Assembly: GCF_030285365.1 (NCBI RefSeq)
Contig: NZ_JASVDS010000007.1
Location: 1 to 64,000, forward strand
Direction: 5' to 3'
DNA: 64,000 nucleotides
DNA from: Roseateles subflavus
GTDB taxonomy: Bacteria > Pseudomonadota > Gammaproteobacteria > Burkholderiales > Burkholderiaceae_C
The notes beneath the pieces are model-generated. The model worked only from the letters and a program-made list of their open reading frames with translations. It did no database searches and was not told the DNA's origin. The translations under genes were made by a program, and so were the position numbers. Of the stretch, positions 56,623-64,000 are shown one piece after another (the first letter of the stretch is position 1; every line of letters begins with the position of its first letter).

Positions 56623-58785
56623 ATGAAGACCTTGGACCTGCTGCGCCTCAAGCGCCGTCAACTGACCACCCTGGGAGCCGCCGTGAGCCTAGCCGCCGCC
56701 CTGCTGCCGGGCACGCTGCACGCCGCCGACGCGGCCAGCGCCCCGGAACCCGCCGATCCGCATCAGTGGCTCGAGGAAGTCCTGGGCGAGAAGCCCCTGG
56801 CCTGGGTCAAGGAGCGCAACGAGGCCAGCTTCAAGGTGCTGAAGGCCCGGCCGGAGTTCGAACCCCTGCGTCAGGACCTGCTGGGCGTGCTCAATGCGCG
56901 CGACCGCATTCCGGGCGTCAGCCGCATGGGCGGCTTCCTCTACAACCTCTGGCAGGACGAGCAGCACAAGCGCGGCCTGTGGCGCCGCACCACGCTGGCC
57001 GAGTACCGGAAGGCCGAGCCCGCCTGGGAAACCGTGCTGGACCTGGACGCCCTGGGCGCCGCCGAAGGAGAGAGCTGGGTTTTCCATGGCGCGCAGTGTC
57101 TGGGCCCGAGCTACCGCCGCTGCATGGTCAACCTCTCGCGCGGGGGTTCGGATGCCCAGGTGAGCCGCGAGTTCGACACCGTCAGCAAGCAATTCATCAA
57201 GGGCGGCTTCGAGCTGCCCGAGGCCAAGAGCCAGCTGACCTGGCTGGACGAGAACACCCTCTTCGTCGGCACGGACTTCGGGCCGGGCAGCCTCACCGAC
57301 TCCGGCTACCCGCGCGTCATCAAGCAATGGAAGCGCGGCACGCCGCTGAGCGCGGCCATGACGGTCTTCGAGGGCGAGGCCAAGGACGTCGCCGCCAGCG
57401 TCGTGGTGGACCGCACGCCCGGCCACCACCGTGTGTTCTTCCAGCGCGCCCTGGACTTCTACAGCAGCAGCAGCTTCTTCCTGCAGGGCGGCAAGCTCGT
57501 CAAGCTGGAGATCCCGGACGACGTCGAGTCCGGTTTCTGGGGCCCCTGGATGCTGCTCAAGCCCCGCAATGACTGGCAGGTCGGCGGCAGCACCTACAAG
57601 AGCGGCACGCTGCTGATCACCGACCTGAAGGCTTACCAGCGTGGCGAACGCAAGTTCAAGGTGCTGTTCCAGCCCACGGCCACGCGCTCGCTGGCCAGCT
57701 ACAACCTGACGCGCAGCCACGTGCTGCTGTCGGTGATCGACCAGGTGGCCAGCAAGCTGGAGGAGTGGGACTTCAGCAAGCCGCAGGCCCCGCGCCACCG
57801 CGAGGTGAAGGCGCCCTTCCCCGGCGCGCTGCATCTGGCCTCGCTGTACGACAGCGAGCTGCCCCGGGACGAGCTGGCGGATCGCTACGTCCTGTACTAC
57901 ACCGACTTCCTCACGCCGGACACGCTCTTCCTGTCGCGCGCCGGCAGTGACGAACGCCAGGTGCTCAAGTCCCGCCAGGCCCAGTTCGACGCCACCGGCA
58001 TGCGCGCCGAGCAGCGCTTCGCCACCAGCAAGGACGGCACCCGCGTGCCCTACTTCGTGATCTGGCCCAAGGGCGCCACGGCGGATGGCAGCAATCCCAC
58101 GCTGCTGTACGGCTACGGCGGCTTCGAGGTCTCGCTGCAGCCGGGCTACTCCGGTGGCCGCGGCCGTGCGTGGCTGGGTCGTGGCGGTGTCTACGTGCTG
58201 GCCAACATCCGGGGCGGCGGCGAATTCGGCCCGGCCTGGCACCAGGCGGCCATCAAGGCCAACAAGCAGCGCAGCTACGAGGACTTCATCGCCGTGGCGG
58301 AGGACCTCATCGCCGCGAAGATCACCTCGCCTCGCCACCTCGGCATCATGGGCGGCAGCAACGGCGGCCTGCTGATGGGCGCCACCTTCACGCAGCGCCC
58401 GGAGCTCTTCAATGCCGTGGTCTGCCAGGTGCCGCTCCTGGACATGCGCCGCTTCCACAAGCTGCTGGCCGGCGCCTCGTGGATGGCCGAGTACGGCAAC
58501 CCGGACGACGCCAAGGACTGGGACGTCATCCGCCAGTACAGCCCCTATCACAACGTCAGCAAGGACAAGACCTACCCCAAGGTCTTCTTCACGACGTCCA
58601 CGCGTGACGACCGCGTCCACCCCGGCCATGCCCGCAAGATGGTGGCCCGCATGACCGAGCTCGGCCATGAGGTCTACTATTACGAGAACACCGAGGGTGG
58701 CCACGGCGGCGCGGCCGACAACGAGCAGCGCGCCACGCTGCAGGCGCTCGAGTACAGCTACCTCTGGCAGCAGCTGGGCCGCTGA
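56623..58785 (+). CDS. Exported prolyl oligopeptidase-family serine protease (S9A)
   Basis: A 720-residue exported peptidase cleaving after proline in peptides. N-terminal signal: RLKRRQLTTLGAAVSLAAAL, with an Arg pair that may use Tat, ending HAADA. A beta-propeller domain covers roughly residues 75-440. The alpha/beta-hydrolase domain has GGSNGG with catalytic Ser near residue 579, the Asp in TSTRDDRVHPGHA and the His in ENTEGGHGG. Length matches S9A. It precedes a small acetyltransferase gene by 25 bases. Start at ATG 56623. Confidence 0.93.
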   Translation: MKTLDLLRLKRRQLTTLGAAVSLAAALLPGTLHAADAASAPEPADPHQWLEEVLGEKPLAWVKERNEASFKVLKARPEFEPLRQDLLGVLNARDRIPGVSRMGGFLYNLWQDEQHKRGLWRRTTLAEYRKAEPAWETVLDLDALGAAEGESWVFHGAQCLGPSYRRCMVNLSRGGSDAQVSREFDTVSKQFIKGGFELPEAKSQLTWLDENTLFVGTDFGPGSLTDSGYPRVIKQWKRGTPLSAAMTVFEGEAKDVAASVVVDRTPGHHRVFFQRALDFYSSSSFFLQGGKLVKLEIPDDVESGFWGPWMLLKPRNDWQVGGSTYKSGTLLITDLKAYQRGERKFKVLFQPTATRSLASYNLTRSHVLLSVIDQVASKLEEWDFSKPQAPRHREVKAPFPGALHLASLYDSELPRDELADRYVLYYTDFLTPDTLFLSRAGSDERQVLKSRQAQFDATGMRAEQRFATSKDGTRVPYFVIWPKGATADGSNPTLLYGYGGFEVSLQPGYSGGRGRAWLGRGGVYVLANIRGGGEFGPAWHQAAIKANKQRSYEDFIAVAEDLIAAKITSPRHLGIMGGSNGGLLMGATFTQRPELFNAVVCQVPLLDMRRFHKLLAGASWMAEYGNPDDAKDWDVIRQYSPYHNVSKDKTYPKVFFTTSTRDDRVHPGHARKMVARMTELGHEVYYYENTEGGHGGAADNEQRATLQALEYSYLWQQLGR

Positions 58786-62427
<3,642 letters not shown>

Positions 62428-62429
62428 CG

Positions 62430-62969
62430 ATGCAGCCGCGCCGCCTCCCCGCCCTGCAGCCCGGCCGCCGCGCGGGCCTGGCGGCGCTTGGCCTGCTCGC
62501 CCTGGGCGCGGCGCTGCCCCGGCGGGCGCTCGCCCTGGACGCCCCGAAGGGCCGGGTGGTGCTGACCCTCAGCGGCACGGGACTCAAGACCAATGTCGAC
62601 GGCCGCGCCGCCTTCGACATGGACATGCTCGCCGCGCTGCCGCAGCGCAGCTTCACGGTGCACACGCCCTGGTACCCCGAGGCCCGCAAGTTCACCGGCC
62701 CGCTGCTGCGCGACGTCCTGGCCCAGGCCGGCGTGCGGGGCGGCAGCATCGAGGCCTACGCGCTGAACGACTACCGCGTCACCATCCCGATGGAGGACGT
62801 GCTGCAGTACCCGGTCATCCTCGCGCGGCTGATGGACGACCAGCCCATGTCCGTGCGTGACAAGGGGCCGCTGTTCATCATCTACCCCTTCGACGAGGAC
62901 CGTCGCCTGCGCAGCAGCATCTATTACAGCCGCTGCGCCTGGCAGCTCAAGGCCCTGGAGATCCGCTGA
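62430..62969 (+). CDS. Secreted oxidoreductase molybdopterin-binding-like domain protein
   Basis: A 179-residue exported protein. N-terminal signal with several Arg and a hydrophobic core ([20 protein letters not shown]). The mature part follows the fold of the sulfite-oxidase molybdopterin domain: [53 protein letters not shown], and a C-terminal [20 protein letters not shown]. No cofactor cysteine is present in the expected position, only one Cys near the end (YYSRCAWQL), so it may not bind molybdopterin. It ends 4 bases before a sensor kinase; a sensory role is a guess. Confidence 0.75.
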   Translation: MQPRRLPALQPGRRAGLAALGLLALGAALPRRALALDAPKGRVVLTLSGTGLKTNVDGRAAFDMDMLAALPQRSFTVHTPWYPEARKFTGPLLRDVLAQAGVRGGSIEAYALNDYRVTIPMEDVLQYPVILARLMDDQPMSVRDKGPLFIIYPFDEDRRLRSSIYYSRCAWQLKALEIR

Positions 62970-62973
62970 CGGC

Positions 62974-64000
<1,027 letters not shown>

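Overview
The window is high-GC, gene-dense bacterial chromosome. It carries no rRNA, tRNA, prophage or insertion sequence that I can recognise. Gene content and order point to the Burkholderiales (Betaproteobacteria), near the Roseateles/Mitsuaria/Rubrivivax group. Pointers are ftsK-lolA-rarA, a Crp-like regulator divergent from trxB followed by rpmB-rpmG, DUF3016, DUF3717/DUF1289 and DUF1653 proteins, fused PabB-PabC, and YaeQ. This placement is inference from protein types; no database was searched.

Layout. 1-8.1 kb: start of a branched-chain amino acid importer (livH, cut by the window edge), ftsK-lolA-rarA, a Crp/Fnr regulator, trxB and ribosomal proteins L28/L33. 8.1-16.1 kb: DUF3016 protein, fatty-acid desaturase, an RsmB-type rRNA methyltransferase, two DUF proteins, purN, trpS, a DUF3717-DUF1289 protein and a MATE exporter. 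16.2-18.9 kb: a Cpx-like envelope-stress unit (Spy/CpxP-like protein, response regulator, sensor kinase) with a CpxR-like box upstream. 19-22.8 kb: ettA and, divergently, the DEAD-box helicase rhlE, whose leader holds a terminator-like hairpin. 23-27.4 kb: a 1,319-residue membrane M48 metalloprotease followed by a 118-residue membrane protein, the most system-like uncharacterised unit here. 27.5-36.4 kb: DUF3617 protein, beta-CASP nuclease, mnmC, an orphan soluble histidine kinase, a secreted M4 protease and an unknown membrane protein. 36.4-41.2 kb: rpiA, DAHP synthase, pyrD, CYTH phosphatase, acetyltransferase and a cold-shock/DUF1294 fusion. 41.2-46.5 kb: a second DEAD-box helicase with a long disordered tail, and a 961-residue SWIM/Snf2-like protein with an Ala/Lys/Pro-rich tail and eroded ATPase motifs. 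46.5-54.4 kb: pabB-pabC, orn, a Ste24 protease-phhB-rsgA operon, small membrane proteins, an SDR and phosphofructokinase. 54.6-64 kb: a stand-alone receiver, a coiled-coil periplasmic protein, yaeQ, prolyl oligopeptidase, acyl-CoA ligase, argG, and a pterin-domain-like secreted protein beside a sensor kinase cut by the right edge.

Most genes are housekeeping: translation and RNA metabolism (rpmB, rpmG, trpS, ettA, rsgA, orn, rsmB, mnmC, two helicases), nucleotide, amino acid and folate synthesis (purN, pyrD, rpiA, aroG type, argG, pabB), and envelope upkeep (lolA, Cpx-like unit, M48 proteases). Tight 4-base overlaps mark several operons. The non-routine signals are the giant M48 pair, the eroded Snf2 protein, a 13-base interspersed repeat (six copies), a 12-13 base tandem repeat at 28.1 kb, and the rhlE leader hairpin.
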